Made by a program: the position numbers and the translations under genes. From contig CAVWLA010000001.1 of the NCBI GenBank assembly GCA_963755825.1, forward strand, positions 2,108,001 to 2,172,000: DNA of 64,000 nucleotides, written 5' to 3'. The notes below the pieces were generated by a model. It was not told the DNA's origin, did no database searches, and saw only the letters and a list, made by a program, of their open reading frames with translations. Of the stretch, positions 24,765 through 33,660 are shown one piece after another (the stretch's first letter is position 1; the number at the start of each line of letters is the position of its first letter). The stretch is from DATBQN01 sp963755825. Its GTDB lineage: Bacteria; Acidobacteriota; Thermoanaerobaculia; Multivoradales; UBA5704.

Positions 24765-25394
24765 CTAGCGGCTGTAGAGCTCGACGATGAGCTGCTCCTG
24801 AATCGGGAGCTTGATGTCCTCACGGGCGGGGAGGCGGAGGACTTTGCCCGTAACGTTCTCGGCGTCCAGCTCCAACCACTCGGGGACGCCGCGCCCGCGC
24901 GCCGTCTCGACGCTCGAGCGGATGAAGGCATTCTTGCGGCTGGACTCCTTGACCGCGACGACCTGGCCGGACTTCACCTGGTAGGAGGGGATGGAGATCT
25001 TCCTGCCGTCGACGGTGACGTGGCCATGGCGCACGAACTGGCGGGCCTGCGCCCGCGAGGCGGCGTAGCCGAGGCTGTAGGCGACGTTGTCGAGGCGCCG
25101 CTCGAGCATCACCAGGAGGTTCTCGCCGGTGATCCCCTTCTTGCGGTCGGCCTCGGCGAAGTAGGTGCGGAACTGCGCCTCGAGGACGCCGTAGATCCGC
25201 TTGACCTTCTGCTTCTCGCGCAGCTGCAGGCCGTAGCCCAGGGTGCGGCGGCCGCGGCGGGTGCCGTGCTGGCCGGGGGGGAAGTTGCGGCGCTCGACGG
25301 CGCACTTCTCCTTGAAGCAGCGGTCGCCCTTCAAGAACAGCTTCATCCGCTCCCGGCGGCAGAGCCGGCAGACGGGTCCTGTATATCTAGCCAC
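24765..25394 (-). CDS. rpsD: 30S ribosomal protein S4, zinc-binding form
   Basis: 209 residues from a GTG. The N-terminus keeps four zinc cysteines (PVCRLCRRE and RCFKEKCAVE), and the S4 RNA-binding domain follows (RRLDNVAYSLGYAASRAQAR). It is placed between rpsK and rpoA as in the classic alpha operon. Confidence 0.98.
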   Translation of the reverse strand: MARYTGPVCRLCRRERMKLFLKGDRCFKEKCAVERRNFPPGQHGTRRGRRTLGYGLQLREKQKVKRIYGVLEAQFRTYFAEADRKKGITGENLLVMLERRLDNVAYSLGYAASRAQARQFVRHGHVTVDGRKISIPSYQVKSGQVVAVKESSRKNAFIRSSVETARGRGVPEWLELDAENVTGKVLRLPAREDIKLPIQEQLIVELYSR

Positions 25395-25519
25395 TGATCT
25401 TCTCCTCGACGTCCTCTCCCCGACGCTACGGGGAATTCAACTCAGGAAGACGCCCGGCGGGGATCCTGGACACCAGGATCTCGGGAACCCGCCGGCCTCC
25501 CGTCGACTGCGTTCTGAAG

Positions 25520-25924
25520 CTACACGCGCCGGCGCTTGCGCGGCCGGCAGCCGTTGTGGGGGATGGGGGTGACGTCCTTGATCGACTTGACCTCGATGCC
25601 GGAGGCCTGCAGGGCGCGGATGGCCGACTCGCGGCCGGCGCCGGGCCCCTTGACCAGCACGTCGACCGAGCGCAGGCCGGAGTCCTTCGCCCCGTTGCCC
25701 GCGTTCTGCGCCGCCACCTGGGCCGCGAAGGGCGTGCCCTTGCGGGAGCCCTTGAAGCCGATGCGGCCCGCCGAGGACCAGGAGAGGAGATTACCCTCGG
25801 GGTCCGCGATCGAGATGATCGTGTTGTTGAACGTCGCCTGAATGTGGGCGACCCCATGGGGCACCAAGCGCTTCTCCTTCTTCTTGGCGCCCTTGCGCTC
25901 CTTCTTGCCTTCCGGTTTCGCCAT
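25520..25924 (-). CDS. rpsK: 30S ribosomal protein S11
   Basis: 134 residues; GVAHIQATFNNTIISIADPE and the C-terminal IPHNGCRPRKRRRV are diagnostic. A basic N-terminal extension (EGKKERKGAKKKEKR) is a little longer than usual. The 125-base gap to rpsD is the largest in this part of the operon and contains the near-symmetric sequence around 25455-25475, perhaps a weak RNA element. Confidence 0.98.
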   Translation of the reverse strand: MAKPEGKKERKGAKKKEKRLVPHGVAHIQATFNNTIISIADPEGNLLSWSSAGRIGFKGSRKGTPFAAQVAAQNAGNGAKDSGLRSVDVLVKGPGAGRESAIRALQASGIEVKSIKDVTPIPHNGCRPRKRRRV

Positions 25925-25946
25925 GATCTCCGTTCACTCCAGGCCG

Positions 25947-26330
25947 CTACTTCTTGACGGCCTTCTTCTTGCCCGCCACGGCGCCGCGCCGGGGGCCCTT
26001 GCGGGTGCGGGAATTGGTCTGGGTGCGCTGGCCACGGGCGGGCAGGCCCTTCCGGTGGCGGACGCCGCGGTAGCAGCCGATCTCCATCAGCCGCTTGATG
26101 TTCTGGCTGACGTCCTTGCGCAGGTCGCCCTCGACCTGGCCTTCGTCCTGAATCACCTTACGGATGCGCCGCGCCTCGTCCTCGGTCAGATCCTTGACCT
26201 TGGTCTCCGCCGGCACCTCGGACTTGACGAGGATGTCCTTCGAGCGCGAGCGCCCGATGCCGAAGATGTAGGTCAATCCAACCCAGACCTGCTTGTTCTG
26301 GGGAAGGTCCACCCCTGCGATGCGTGCCAT
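25947..26330 (-). CDS. rpsM: 30S ribosomal protein S13
   Basis: 127 residues; MARIAGVDLPQNKQVWVGLT and RHRKGLPARGQRTQTNSRTR are diagnostic. It is 22 bases upstream of rpsK and follows rpmJ, the usual order. Confidence 0.98.
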   Translation of the reverse strand: MARIAGVDLPQNKQVWVGLTYIFGIGRSRSKDILVKSEVPAETKVKDLTEDEARRIRKVIQDEGQVEGDLRKDVSQNIKRLMEIGCYRGVRHRKGLPARGQRTQTNSRTRKGPRRGAVAGKKKAVKK

Positions 26331-26339
26331 AGTCCCTTC

Positions 26340-26453
26340 CTATCCCTGACGCTGTTTGTGCTTGGGGTTCTCGCAAATCACCCGCACCACGCCCTTCCTT
26401 CGGACGACTTTGCACTTCGGGCAGATCCGCTTGACCGACGAACGTACTTTCAT
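26340..26453 (-). CDS. rpmJ: 50S ribosomal protein L36, zinc-binding form
   Basis: 37 residues read directly from the bases: MKVRSSVKRICPKCKVVRR, then GVVRVICENPKHKQRQG. The zinc ligands CxxC ... C ... H are all present. It lies between infA and rpsM, 9 bases before rpsM. Confidence 0.97.
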   Translation of the reverse strand: MKVRSSVKRICPKCKVVRRKGVVRVICENPKHKQRQG

Positions 26454-26478
26454 GACCGCACTTCCTTTCGAGCCTCGC

Positions 26479-26700
26479 CTACTTGAGACGGTAGACGATG
26501 CGACCCCGGTTCAGGTCGTAGGGAGACAGCTCGACCAGCACCCGGTCCCCCGGGAGGATGCGGATGAAGTGCTTCCGCATCTTACCCGAGATATGGGCCA
26601 GGACCTGATGCTTGTTCTCGAGCTCGACCCGGAACATCGCGTTCGGGAGCGGCTCGACGACGGTCGCCTCGACCTCGATCGCTTCTTCTTTCTTGGACAA
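26479..26700 (-). CDS. infA: Translation initiation factor IF-1
   Basis: 73 residues, most likely from a TTG at 26700 with a short gagg Shine-Dalgarno. The OB-fold signature is intact (ELENKHQVLAHISGKMRK, then GDRVLVELSPYDLNRGRIVY). It occupies the conserved place between map and rpmJ. Confidence 0.95.
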   Translation of the reverse strand: MSKKEEAIEVEATVVEPLPNAMFRVELENKHQVLAHISGKMRKHFIRILPGDRVLVELSPYDLNRGRIVYRLK

Positions 26701-26790
26701 TCAACGCCTCGCTCTGCTCTCCGGTGAAGAACGGCCAAACGATCGGCCGGTCTCGCGCTACCCATCTGTTCGACTCGTTCCGCGCTGCCC

Positions 26791-27543
26791 TCAGACCCGG
26801 CCGAGCACCTTGGCGCCGCCGCCGGTGACCGCCACCGAAAACTCGAAATGCGCCGACCGCGAGCCGTCGACGGTCCGCGCCGTCCAGCCGTCGGCGTCGA
26901 CCCGCACGTCGCAGGAGCCGGCGTTGATCATCGGCTCGATGGCGAGGACCATGCCGGGCTTGAGCTTCGGCCCTCTGCCCGGCTCGCCGAAGTTGGGCAC
27001 CTGCGGGTCCTCGTGGAGCGCCGTGCCGATGCCGTGGCCGGAGAACTCGCGCACCACCGAGAAGCCCTGGCTCTCCGTGTACTGCTGCACGGCGTGGCCG
27101 ATGTCGGACAGCCGCGCTCCCGGCCGCACCTGGGCGACCGCCAGCTCGAGCGCCTTCTCGGTCACCGCCAGCAGCCGCTGGGCCTCCGGATCGACGGTGC
27201 CGACCGCGAAGGTCCGCGCCGCGTCGCCGTAATAGCCCTTGTAGAGCACCCCGCAGTCGATGCCGACGATCTGCCCCTCGCGGAGCGGCTCGTCGTTGGG
27301 GATGCCGTGGACGATCACGTCGTCGACCGAGATGCAGAGGGTCGCCGGGTAGCCGCGGTAGCGCAGGAACGCCGGCACCGCCCCGGCCTGCCGGATGGCG
27401 CTCTCGGCGTAGCGGTCGAGCTCGCGCGGGGTCACCCCGGGGACGATCATGCCGCCCACCCCCTCGATCACCGCCAACACGATGCGGTTGGCCGCATCCA
27501 TCAGCTCGATCTCGCCCGGCGTCTTCAGAACGACCATCGCCAT
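26791..27543 (-). CDS. map: Methionine aminopeptidase type I
   Basis: 250 residues. It removes N-terminal Met from new proteins. The five metal ligands of the family are visible: Asp in GIDCGVLYKGYYGDAART (two Asp), His in FSGHGIGTALHED, Glu in LAIEPMINAG, and Glu in HFEFSVAVTGGG. There is no N-terminal zinc-finger extension (type Ia). It is co-transcribed, 10 bases after adk. Confidence 0.97.
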   Translation of the reverse strand: MAMVVLKTPGEIELMDAANRIVLAVIEGVGGMIVPGVTPRELDRYAESAIRQAGAVPAFLRYRGYPATLCISVDDVIVHGIPNDEPLREGQIVGIDCGVLYKGYYGDAARTFAVGTVDPEAQRLLAVTEKALELAVAQVRPGARLSDIGHAVQQYTESQGFSVVREFSGHGIGTALHEDPQVPNFGEPGRGPKLKPGMVLAIEPMINAGSCDVRVDADGWTARTVDGSRSAHFEFSVAVTGGGAKVLGRV

Positions 27544-27553
27544 CCCATTCCCG

Positions 27554-28207
27554 TCAGCTCGGCGAGCCGGTCAGGCCCAAGGCGCCGAGCATCTGTGCCG
27601 TCACGTCGGCAACCGACCGGTTGCCGTCGATCTCGTGCAATAGGCCCCGCCGGCCGAAATAGCCGATCAGAGGCTCCGTCTTTTCCCGGTAGACCCGCAG
27701 TCGTGCACGCACAACGTCCTCGCGGTCGTCCTCACGCCCGCGAGAGAGAGTCCGGCGGACCAGCTCCTCCTCCGGTACCTCGAAGAGGAGAACAGCGTCG
27801 AGCCTCATATCCTTCCCGGCGAGGATGCCGTCCAGCGTCTCGGCCTGCGGCACCGTCCGCGGATAACCGTCGAGGAGGAAGCCGCCGCCGCACTGCGCCA
27901 GGCGGTCGCGCACCACCTCCGCCATCGTGGCGTCGTCGACCAGCGCTCCCGAGGTCATGATCGCCGCCACCCGCGCGCCGAGCTCGCTGCCGGCCTTCGC
28001 CCCCTCGCGGAGCAGCTCGCCGGTGGAGATCGCCGGCACCCCCAACGTCCGTGCCAGGAATGCCGCCTGCGTCCCCTTGCCCGCCCCGGGAGGTCCCAGG
28101 AGGACGATCTTCAAAGAGCTGGACGGGCGCTCGCCGGCCCGGACGCCGCGCGGCGCCTCGGAGCCGGCGGAGGCGCCGCCGGGATCAGCCGCGTCGCCCA
28201 CGGACAC
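27554..28207 (-). CDS. adk: Adenylate kinase, short form
   Basis: 217 residues if read from the GTG at 28207, which overlaps the end of secY by 23 bases. The catalytic part begins about 33 residues in (IVLLGPPGAGKGTQ), so a TTG at 28114 could be the true start. FLLDGYPRTVPQAE and the Arg-rich RTLSRGREDDREDVVRARL are present. The LID is the short type without zinc cysteines. The enzyme interconverts AMP plus ATP with two ADP. Its position between secY and map is standard. Confidence 0.93.
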   Translation of the reverse strand: MSVGDAADPGGASAGSEAPRGVRAGERPSSSLKIVLLGPPGAGKGTQAAFLARTLGVPAISTGELLREGAKAGSELGARVAAIMTSGALVDDATMAEVVRDRLAQCGGGFLLDGYPRTVPQAETLDGILAGKDMRLDAVLLFEVPEEELVRRTLSRGREDDREDVVRARLRVYREKTEPLIGYFGRRGLLHEIDGNRSVADVTAQMLGALGLTGSPS

Positions 28208-29576
28208 GGCCCTTCTTCATGAATCCCTCGTAGTTGCGCATCACGAGCTGGCTCTCGATCTGTTGGATCGTGTCCATCGCGACGCCGACGACGATCAGAA
28301 GCGACGTGCCGCCAAAGTAGAAGTTGATCCCCATGCCCTCGGTGAACCAGGTGGGGAAGTAGGGGTCGAGGTAGGCGCCGAGCACCGGCACGCCGCTCAC
28401 CTTGATGCCGGTGAGCAGGAACTCCGGCAGCACGCTGACCGCCGCCAGGTAGATCGCCCCGACCAGGGTCAGGCGGGTGAGGATGCGGTCGATGTACTCC
28501 TCCGTCCGCTTGCCGGGGCGGATGCCCGGGATGAAGCCGCCGTACTTCCGCATGTTCTCGGCGACGTCGGTCGGGTTGAAGATGATCGACACGTAGAAGT
28601 AGGAGAAGAAGATGATCGTCACCACCTGCAGCAGGTAGTAGATCGGCTGCCCGTAGCTGACGAAGCCGACCAGGTCCTGCACCCACTGCACGCTCTTGAA
28701 GGCCGGGATGGCGCCGATCGTCGTCGGCACCATGATGACCGACTGGGCGAAGATGACCGGGATGACGCCGCCGGTGTTGACGCGGAGAGGCAGGTACGTG
28801 CTCTGGCCGCCGTAGACCTTCCGGCCGACCACCCGCTTGGCGTACTGGATCGGGATGCGCCGCTGCGCCCGCTCCATGTAGACGATGAAAGCGACGACCA
28901 GCACCATGAAGACGAGGAGCGGCACGATCTTCAGCAGCTCGAGGTTGCCGCGCTGCAAGCTCTGCGTCGTCGAGTAGATCGCCGGGATGATGCCGACGAC
29001 GATGCCGGCGAAGATGATGAGCGAGATGCCGTTGCCGACGCCGCGCTCGCTGATCTGCTCGCCCAGCCACATGACGAAGGCGGTGCCGGTGGTCAGCGTG
29101 ATGACCGTCATGGCGCGGAAGCCCCAGCCCGGATGCGGCACCAGGGTGGCGCCCGCCGGCGTCGTCATCCGCTCCAGGAAGAGGGCGATGCCGCTCCCCT
29201 GGATGATCGAGATGAGGACGGTGCCGTAGCGGGTGTACTGGGTGATCTTGCGGCGGCCGAGCTCGCCCTCCTTCGAGAGCTTCTCGAGGTAGGGCCAGAC
29301 GACGGTCAGCAGCTGCAGGATGATCGAGGCCGTGATGTACGGCATGATCCCCAGCGAGAACACCGCGATCCGCCGCAGGCTGCCGCCGGTGAAGGTGTTG
29401 ACGAAGCCCATCAGGGTCCCTTCGGTCGCCTTCCACGCCTCGAGCAGCGCGCGGGGATCGATCCCCGGCACCGGGACGTGGCAGCCGATCCGATAGACCG
29501 CGAGGAGCGCAAAGGTGAAGAAGATGCGCTTGCGGAGATCCGGGATGTTGAAGATGTTCCGGAAACTTTCTAGCAC
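28185..29576 (-). CDS. secY: Protein translocase subunit SecY
   Basis: 463 residues, GTG start 3 bases after rplO. Ten membrane helices are expected. Family motifs include FNIPDLRKRIFFTFALLAVY at the start, the plug-region GSLRRIAVFSLGIMPYITAS, ERGVGNGISLIIFAGIV and the cytoplasmic loop GGFIPGIRPGKRTEEYI. It forms the channel for protein export and membrane insertion. Confidence 0.98.
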   Translation of the reverse strand: MLESFRNIFNIPDLRKRIFFTFALLAVYRIGCHVPVPGIDPRALLEAWKATEGTLMGFVNTFTGGSLRRIAVFSLGIMPYITASIILQLLTVVWPYLEKLSKEGELGRRKITQYTRYGTVLISIIQGSGIALFLERMTTPAGATLVPHPGWGFRAMTVITLTTGTAFVMWLGEQISERGVGNGISLIIFAGIVVGIIPAIYSTTQSLQRGNLELLKIVPLLVFMVLVVAFIVYMERAQRRIPIQYAKRVVGRKVYGGQSTYLPLRVNTGGVIPVIFAQSVIMVPTTIGAIPAFKSVQWVQDLVGFVSYGQPIYYLLQVVTIIFFSYFYVSIIFNPTDVAENMRKYGGFIPGIRPGKRTEEYIDRILTRLTLVGAIYLAAVSVLPEFLLTGIKVSGVPVLGAYLDPYFPTWFTEGMGINFYFGGTSLLIVVGVAMDTIQQIESQLVMRNYEGFMKKGRVRGRRG

Positions 29577-29579
29577 GCT

Positions 29580-30029
29580 CTAGAGCTCCTCGCAGCGACC
29601 GCCCGCCGCTTCGATCTTGGCGCGGGCCGACTTGCTGAACTTGTGCGCCGAAACGGTGATCGCCTTCGCCACCTCGCCGTCGCCGAGCACCTTGACCGGG
29701 CGGCCGGAGCGCACCAGGCCGTGGGCGGCGAGCGCCGCGGGATCGATGACGCCGTCGGAGGCGGCGGCCTCGCCGAGCGCCGCCAGCATGCCGACGTTGA
29801 TCACCGCGAACTCGACCTTGAAGATGTTGGTGAAGCCGCGCTTCGGCACCCGCCGCACGAGGGGCATCTGGCCGCCTTCGAAGCCGGGCCGGCTGCGATA
29901 GCCGGAGCGCGACTTCTGCCCCTTCTCGCCCTTGCCGGCGGTCTTGCCGAGGCCGGAGCCCGGACCGCGCCCCACCCGCTTCTTCGAATGCTTGCTCCCC
30001 TTGGCCGGGGACAGCTCGTGCAGCTTCAT
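29580..30029 (-). CDS. rplO: 50S ribosomal protein L15
   Basis: 149 residues; MKLHELSPAKGSKHSKKRVG, GRGPGSGLGKTAGKGEKGQK and FEGGQMPLVRRVPKRGF are typical. The start overlaps the rpmD stop (ATGA). Confidence 0.98.
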   Translation of the reverse strand: MKLHELSPAKGSKHSKKRVGRGPGSGLGKTAGKGEKGQKSRSGYRSRPGFEGGQMPLVRRVPKRGFTNIFKVEFAVINVGMLAALGEAAASDGVIDPAALAAHGLVRSGRPVKVLGDGEVAKAITVSAHKFSKSARAKIEAAGGRCEEL

Positions 30030-30274
30030 GACCTCTCCTCTGATCCCACGATCTCGACCATGTACTCGATCTTCTTGACCGCGCCGCGGACCGCCGGGGT
30101 GTCCTCGCGCAGCACCTCGTGACGGATGCGCCGCAGGCCGAGACTCCTCAATACCTCACGGTGCGTGCGGACGGTGCCGATGGAGCTCTTGAACTGGCGG
30201 ATGCGGAGCATCCCGCCCGACTTGGCGCCGGCGGCGGGAGCCTTCTCGTCTGCCTTGGGCTTCTTCTCTGCCAT
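30026..30274 (-). CDS. rpmD: 50S ribosomal protein L30 with N-terminal extension
   Basis: 82 residues, against the usual 60. The core (LRIRQFKSSIGTVRTHREVL, then SLGLRRIRHEVLREDTPAVR) is intact. A Lys/Ala-rich extension of about 20 residues precedes it (EKKPKADEKAPAAGAK). The standard rpsE-rpmD-rplO order is kept. Confidence 0.96.
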   Translation of the reverse strand: MAEKKPKADEKAPAAGAKSGGMLRIRQFKSSIGTVRTHREVLRSLGLRRIRHEVLREDTPAVRGAVKKIEYMVEIVGSEERS

Positions 30275-30291
30275 GGTTTACCTGCTCTCTC

Positions 30292-30900
30292 TCAGGCCGT
30301 CGGCGCGGCGGGCGCGGCAGCGGGAGCCGCCGGGGCTGGAGCCGCGGCAGGCGGGGTGCTCGGAACGGTCGGGGCGGCCGGAGTCGGCACCGGGCGCGCC
30401 GGCGCCGCTTCGCCCACCTCGGGAAGCCCGCGCATGCGGCGGACGTCGGACTCCTGGCGCAGGGCGAGGAGGGCGGCGAAGGTCGCCTTGACCACGTTGT
30501 GCGGATTGGTCGAGCCGAGCGACTTGGTCAGGATGTCCTGGATGCCGGCGGTCTCGACGACCGCGCGCACCGGGCCGCCGGCGATGACGCCGGTGCCCTC
30601 GGAGGCCGGCTTCAGCAGCACGCGGCCGGCGCCGAAGATCCCCAGCGCCTCGTGCGGGATGGAGGTCCCCTTGAGCGGCACCTGGATCATGTTCCGCTTG
30701 GCGATGTCGATCCCCTTGCGGATGGCCATGGGGACCTCCTTCGCCTTGCCGGCGCCGTAGCCCACGCGGCCGTTGCCGTCGCCGATCACCACCAGCGCCG
30801 AGAAGGAGAAGTTCTTGCCTCCCTTGACGACCTTGGTGACGCGGTTGATGTGGACGACCTGCTCAAAAAACTCGCTCTCGCGCTCGAAGTCCCTGGCCAA
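30292..30900 (-). CDS. rpsE: 30S ribosomal protein S5 with Ala/Pro C-terminal tail
   Basis: 202 residues from a TTG with a good Shine-Dalgarno (aaggag). The S5 core is clear (VVKGGKNFSFSALVVIGDGN, GRVLLKPASEGTGVIAGGPV, GSTNPHNVVKATFAAL). The last 40 or so residues are almost only Ala, Pro, Thr and Val, a low-complexity tail not found in most S5 proteins. Confidence 0.97.
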   Translation of the reverse strand: MARDFERESEFFEQVVHINRVTKVVKGGKNFSFSALVVIGDGNGRVGYGAGKAKEVPMAIRKGIDIAKRNMIQVPLKGTSIPHEALGIFGAGRVLLKPASEGTGVIAGGPVRAVVETAGIQDILTKSLGSTNPHNVVKATFAALLALRQESDVRRMRGLPEVGEAAPARPVPTPAAPTVPSTPPAAAPAPAAPAAAPAAPTA

Positions 30901-30954
30901 AGCTATCTCCTTGCTTGCCCTTGCCTTAAGCGGCCCGCGTTCTCAGCCGGATGG

Positions 30955-31341
30955 CTAGAACTGCAATCCCTTTTCGCGGGCGGCCTCGGCGACCGCCTTC
31001 ACGTTGCCGTGGTAGATGTAGCCGCCGCGGTCGAACACCACGCGCTCGATGCCCTTCGCCTTGGCGCGCTCGGCGACCACCTGGCCGACCAGCTTGGCGG
31101 CCGCCGCGTTGGCGGCGGAGCCGGTCAGCTGGCTCTTGATCTCCGGGTCGGCGGAGGTCGCCGCCACCAGCGTCATCCCCTGGTGGTCGTCGATGACCTG
31201 CGCGTAGATGTACTTGAGGCTCTTGTAGACGGCGAGGCGCGGCCGGTCGGCGGTGCCGCGCACGCGGCTCCGCACCCTGAGGTGAGCGCGCTCGCGGCGC
31301 TCCCGCTTCCTCTGCATGCTCTTCGTCACGTGCTCGGTCAT
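30955..31341 (-). CDS. rplR: 50S ribosomal protein L18
   Basis: 128 residues; RPRLAVYKSLKYIYAQVIDD and FDRGGYIYHGNVKAVAEAAR are diagnostic. It is 54 bases before rpsE. Confidence 0.98.
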   Translation of the reverse strand: MTEHVTKSMQRKRERRERAHLRVRSRVRGTADRPRLAVYKSLKYIYAQVIDDHQGMTLVAATSADPEIKSQLTGSAANAAAAKLVGQVVAERAKAKGIERVVFDRGGYIYHGNVKAVAEAAREKGLQF

Positions 31342-31383
31342 CGCGCTTCCCTCTCCAGAGCCCCGGCGGGTCGGCCGCGGCGG

Positions 31384-31923
31384 CTACTTGCCGCCGGCCT
31401 TGCCGACCTTGCGGCGCAGAACTTCCTTGGTGTACTTGATCCCCTTGCCCTTGTAGGGGTCGGGACGGCGCAGGCCGCGGATCTCGGCCGCCACCTGGCC
31501 CACCTTCTGCCGGTCGGCGCCGGAGACGGTGATCTTGTTGGTGCGGTCGATCTCGATCTTGATCCCCTCGGGGATGGCGAAGATCACCGGGTGCGAGTAG
31601 CCGAGGGCGAACTGCACCACCTTCTCCTTCACCTCGGCGCGGTAGCCGACGCCGACGATGTCGAGCTCCTTGGTGAAGCCCGTCGCGGCGCCGTTGACGG
31701 CGTTGGCGAGGAGGGCCCGCAGCAGGCCGTGCTTGGCGCGCTCGGGGCCGCTGTCGCCGCTCCGCGCGATGGTGACGACGTTATCCTTCACCTCGACCGG
31801 ATAACCCGGGAAGACGGGCTGCGCGACCTTGCCCTTGGGGCCCTCGGCGTGGAACATCCCGTCCTTCACCTCGATCTTGGTCCCCGCCGGGACGTTGATC
31901 GGCATTCTTCCTATACGCGACAT
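31384..31923 (-). CDS. rplF: 50S ribosomal protein L6
   Basis: 179 residues; SRIGRMPINVPAGTKIEVKD at the start and LRRPDPYKGKGIKYTKEVLR near the end are typical L6 motifs. Confidence 0.98.
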   Translation of the reverse strand: MSRIGRMPINVPAGTKIEVKDGMFHAEGPKGKVAQPVFPGYPVEVKDNVVTIARSGDSGPERAKHGLLRALLANAVNGAATGFTKELDIVGVGYRAEVKEKVVQFALGYSHPVIFAIPEGIKIEIDRTNKITVSGADRQKVGQVAAEIRGLRRPDPYKGKGIKYTKEVLRRKVGKAGGK

Positions 31924-31963
31924 GCGAAAGCCTCCTCGAATTCCAGACTTGCCGGGTGAGCGC

Positions 31964-32371
31964 TCACCAGATCTCGCACATCAGCTCGCCGCCCACCCCG
32001 CGCTCGCGCGCCTGGACGTCGGAGAGCAGCCCCTGCGAGGTGGAGAGGATGGCGACGCCGAGACCGTTGCGCACCGGCTGCACCTCCTTCGAGCCACGGT
32101 AGACCCGGCGGCCGGGACGGGAGATGCGCTCGATGCTGCTGATGGCGGGCGTGCCGTCCGGGGTGTAGCGCAGGAAGATGCGCAGCGCCGGCGTCACCTC
32201 GCCCTCCTTGCGCTCCATCGCCCGGAACTCCCGGATGAAGCCCTGCTCCTTGAGCAGCTTGCAGATCTCGATCTTGAGCTTCGAGGTCGGCACGTCCAGC
32301 CGGTCGTGCTTGGCCAGGTGGGCGTTGCGGATGCGGGTCAGCAGATCCGCGATGGGGTCGGTCATGCTCAT
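31964..32371 (-). CDS. rpsH: 30S ribosomal protein S8
   Basis: 135 residues from the ATG at 32371, 5 bases after ggaga; an in-frame ATG two codons on is the alternative. TDPIADLLTRIRNAHLAKHD and ILSTSQGLLSDVQARERGVG are typical. Confidence 0.98.
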   Translation of the reverse strand: MSMTDPIADLLTRIRNAHLAKHDRLDVPTSKLKIEICKLLKEQGFIREFRAMERKEGEVTPALRIFLRYTPDGTPAISSIERISRPGRRVYRGSKEVQPVRNGLGVAILSTSQGLLSDVQARERGVGGELMCEIW

Positions 32372-32409
32372 CGTCGTCTCCTTCGGGTCGGTCCCGGCGT
32401 CCGAGATCC

Positions 32410-32595
32410 CTACCAGCTCGCCTTGATGACGCCCGGCAGGTAACCCTGCAGAGCCAGGTCACGGAGGTGGATGCGGCAGAGCCCGAACTTGCGGTAGAAC
32501 CCGCGAGGGCGACCGCAGATTCTACACCGATTGCGGTGCCGGATCTCGAACTTCAGCTTCTTTCTCTCTTTCGCTACTTTCGCGGTCGTCGCCAC
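32410..32595 (-). CDS. rpsN: 30S ribosomal protein S14, zinc type with C3H ligand set
   Basis: 61 residues from a GTG. The short zinc-type S14 motif reads RCRICGRPRGFYRKFGLCRI then HLRDLA. The fourth ligand position, usually Cys, is His here, which can still bind zinc. Position between rplE and rpsH is standard. Confidence 0.97.
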   Translation of the reverse strand: MATTAKVAKERKKLKFEIRHRNRCRICGRPRGFYRKFGLCRIHLRDLALQGYLPGVIKASW

Positions 32596-32617
32596 TTGGT
32601 CCGTCTCCTTCCGCCGC

Positions 32618-33286
32618 CTACCGTTGGAACGGCATGCCGAGCTCGCGCAGGAGAAGCTGCGCCCGCTCGTCGTTGCCCGCGGTGGTCACGATGGTGATGT
32701 TCATTCCCTTGGCGCGCTCCACCTTGTTGTAGTCGACCTCCTGGAAGATCAGGTGGTCGCGGATACCCAGGGTGTAGTTGCCGCGCCCGTCGAAGCTCTT
32801 CGTCGGCACGCCGCGGAAGTCGCGCACGCGGGGAAGGGCGACCGAGATCAGGCGATCGAGGAACTCCCACATGCGCTCGCCGCGCAGCGTCACGCGGGCG
32901 CCGATCGGCATCCCCTCGCGCAGCTTGAAGGCGGCGATCGACTTCTGGGCGCGGGTCACCGTCGGCCGCTGGCCGGCGAGCGCCGCGAGCTCCTCGACGG
33001 CGTCGTCGAGGATCTTGATGTTCGAGATCGCCTCGCCCATGCCCATGTTGAGCGACACCTTCTCGATCTTCGGCACCGCCATCTGGTTCTCGATGCCGAA
33101 CTCCTTCTTGAGCTTGGGCACCACCTCGTCGAGGTAGAGCTTCTTCAAGCGGGGGACGTAGCCCTCCCGATCCTCGGGGGTCTCGGGGGTGTCGTCGACG
33201 GCGGGCTTGCCGCCCTTGGCGGCCTTGCCCTTGTCCGGCTTGCCGCCCTTCCCCTTGCTGTCGGTCTTCTTCTTGTCGGTCGCCAT
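32618..33286 (-). CDS. rplE: 50S ribosomal protein L5
   Basis: 222 residues, about 40 more than usual because of a Lys/Gly/Pro-rich N-terminal extension (DKKKTDSKGKGGKPDKGK). The core is normal (PTVTRAQKSIAAFKLREGMP, FDGRGNYTLGIRDHLIFQEV). Confidence 0.97.
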   Translation of the reverse strand: MATDKKKTDSKGKGGKPDKGKAAKGGKPAVDDTPETPEDREGYVPRLKKLYLDEVVPKLKKEFGIENQMAVPKIEKVSLNMGMGEAISNIKILDDAVEELAALAGQRPTVTRAQKSIAAFKLREGMPIGARVTLRGERMWEFLDRLISVALPRVRDFRGVPTKSFDGRGNYTLGIRDHLIFQEVDYNKVERAKGMNITIVTTAGNDERAQLLLRELGMPFQR

Positions 33287-33309
33287 GTCTCGTTTCTACC
33301 TCTCGGGCG

Positions 33310-33660
33310 CTAGCTGAACGTGGCGCCGCAGTTCTTGCAGACGCGCTGGCCGCGGCCGTCCTCGAGGCGCTTGCGCCCCAGCCGCGCGGGCTCGTTGCAC
33401 TCCGGGCAGATCACCATCAGGTTGGAGATGGCGATCGGCGCCTCGCGCTCGAGGATGCCGCCCTGGATCCCCTTGTTGGGGTTGGGGCGGGTGTGCCGCT
33501 TCATCATGTTCACGTGCTCGACGACCGCCTTGCCCGACGCGGAGAGCACGCGGAGCACCCGCCCCCGCGCCCCCCGGTTCTTGCCGGCCAGCACGAACAC
33601 CTGGTCGTTCTTGCGGATCTTCCGCTTGGTCACAACCTTCTTTTCTTCCTGCTTCGGCAT
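33310..33660 (-). CDS. rplX: 50S ribosomal protein L24
   Basis: 116 residues; a KOW motif (VFVLAGKNRGARGRVLRVL) and HVNMMKRHTRPNPNKGIQGG. The C-terminus has CPECNEPARLGRK and VCKNCGATF, a four-cysteine possible zinc site. Confidence 0.97.
   Translation of the reverse strand: MPKQEEKKVVTKRKIRKNDQVFVLAGKNRGARGRVLRVLSASGKAVVEHVNMMKRHTRPNPNKGIQGGILEREAPIAISNLMVICPECNEPARLGRKRLEDGRGQRVCKNCGATFS

Noticed and set aside
26454..26478. Search for tRNA genes around tuf, fusA and rpmJ, where some genomes carry them.
   Set aside because: Gaps are too short or lack cloverleaf-like sequence; no tRNA seen anywhere in the window.
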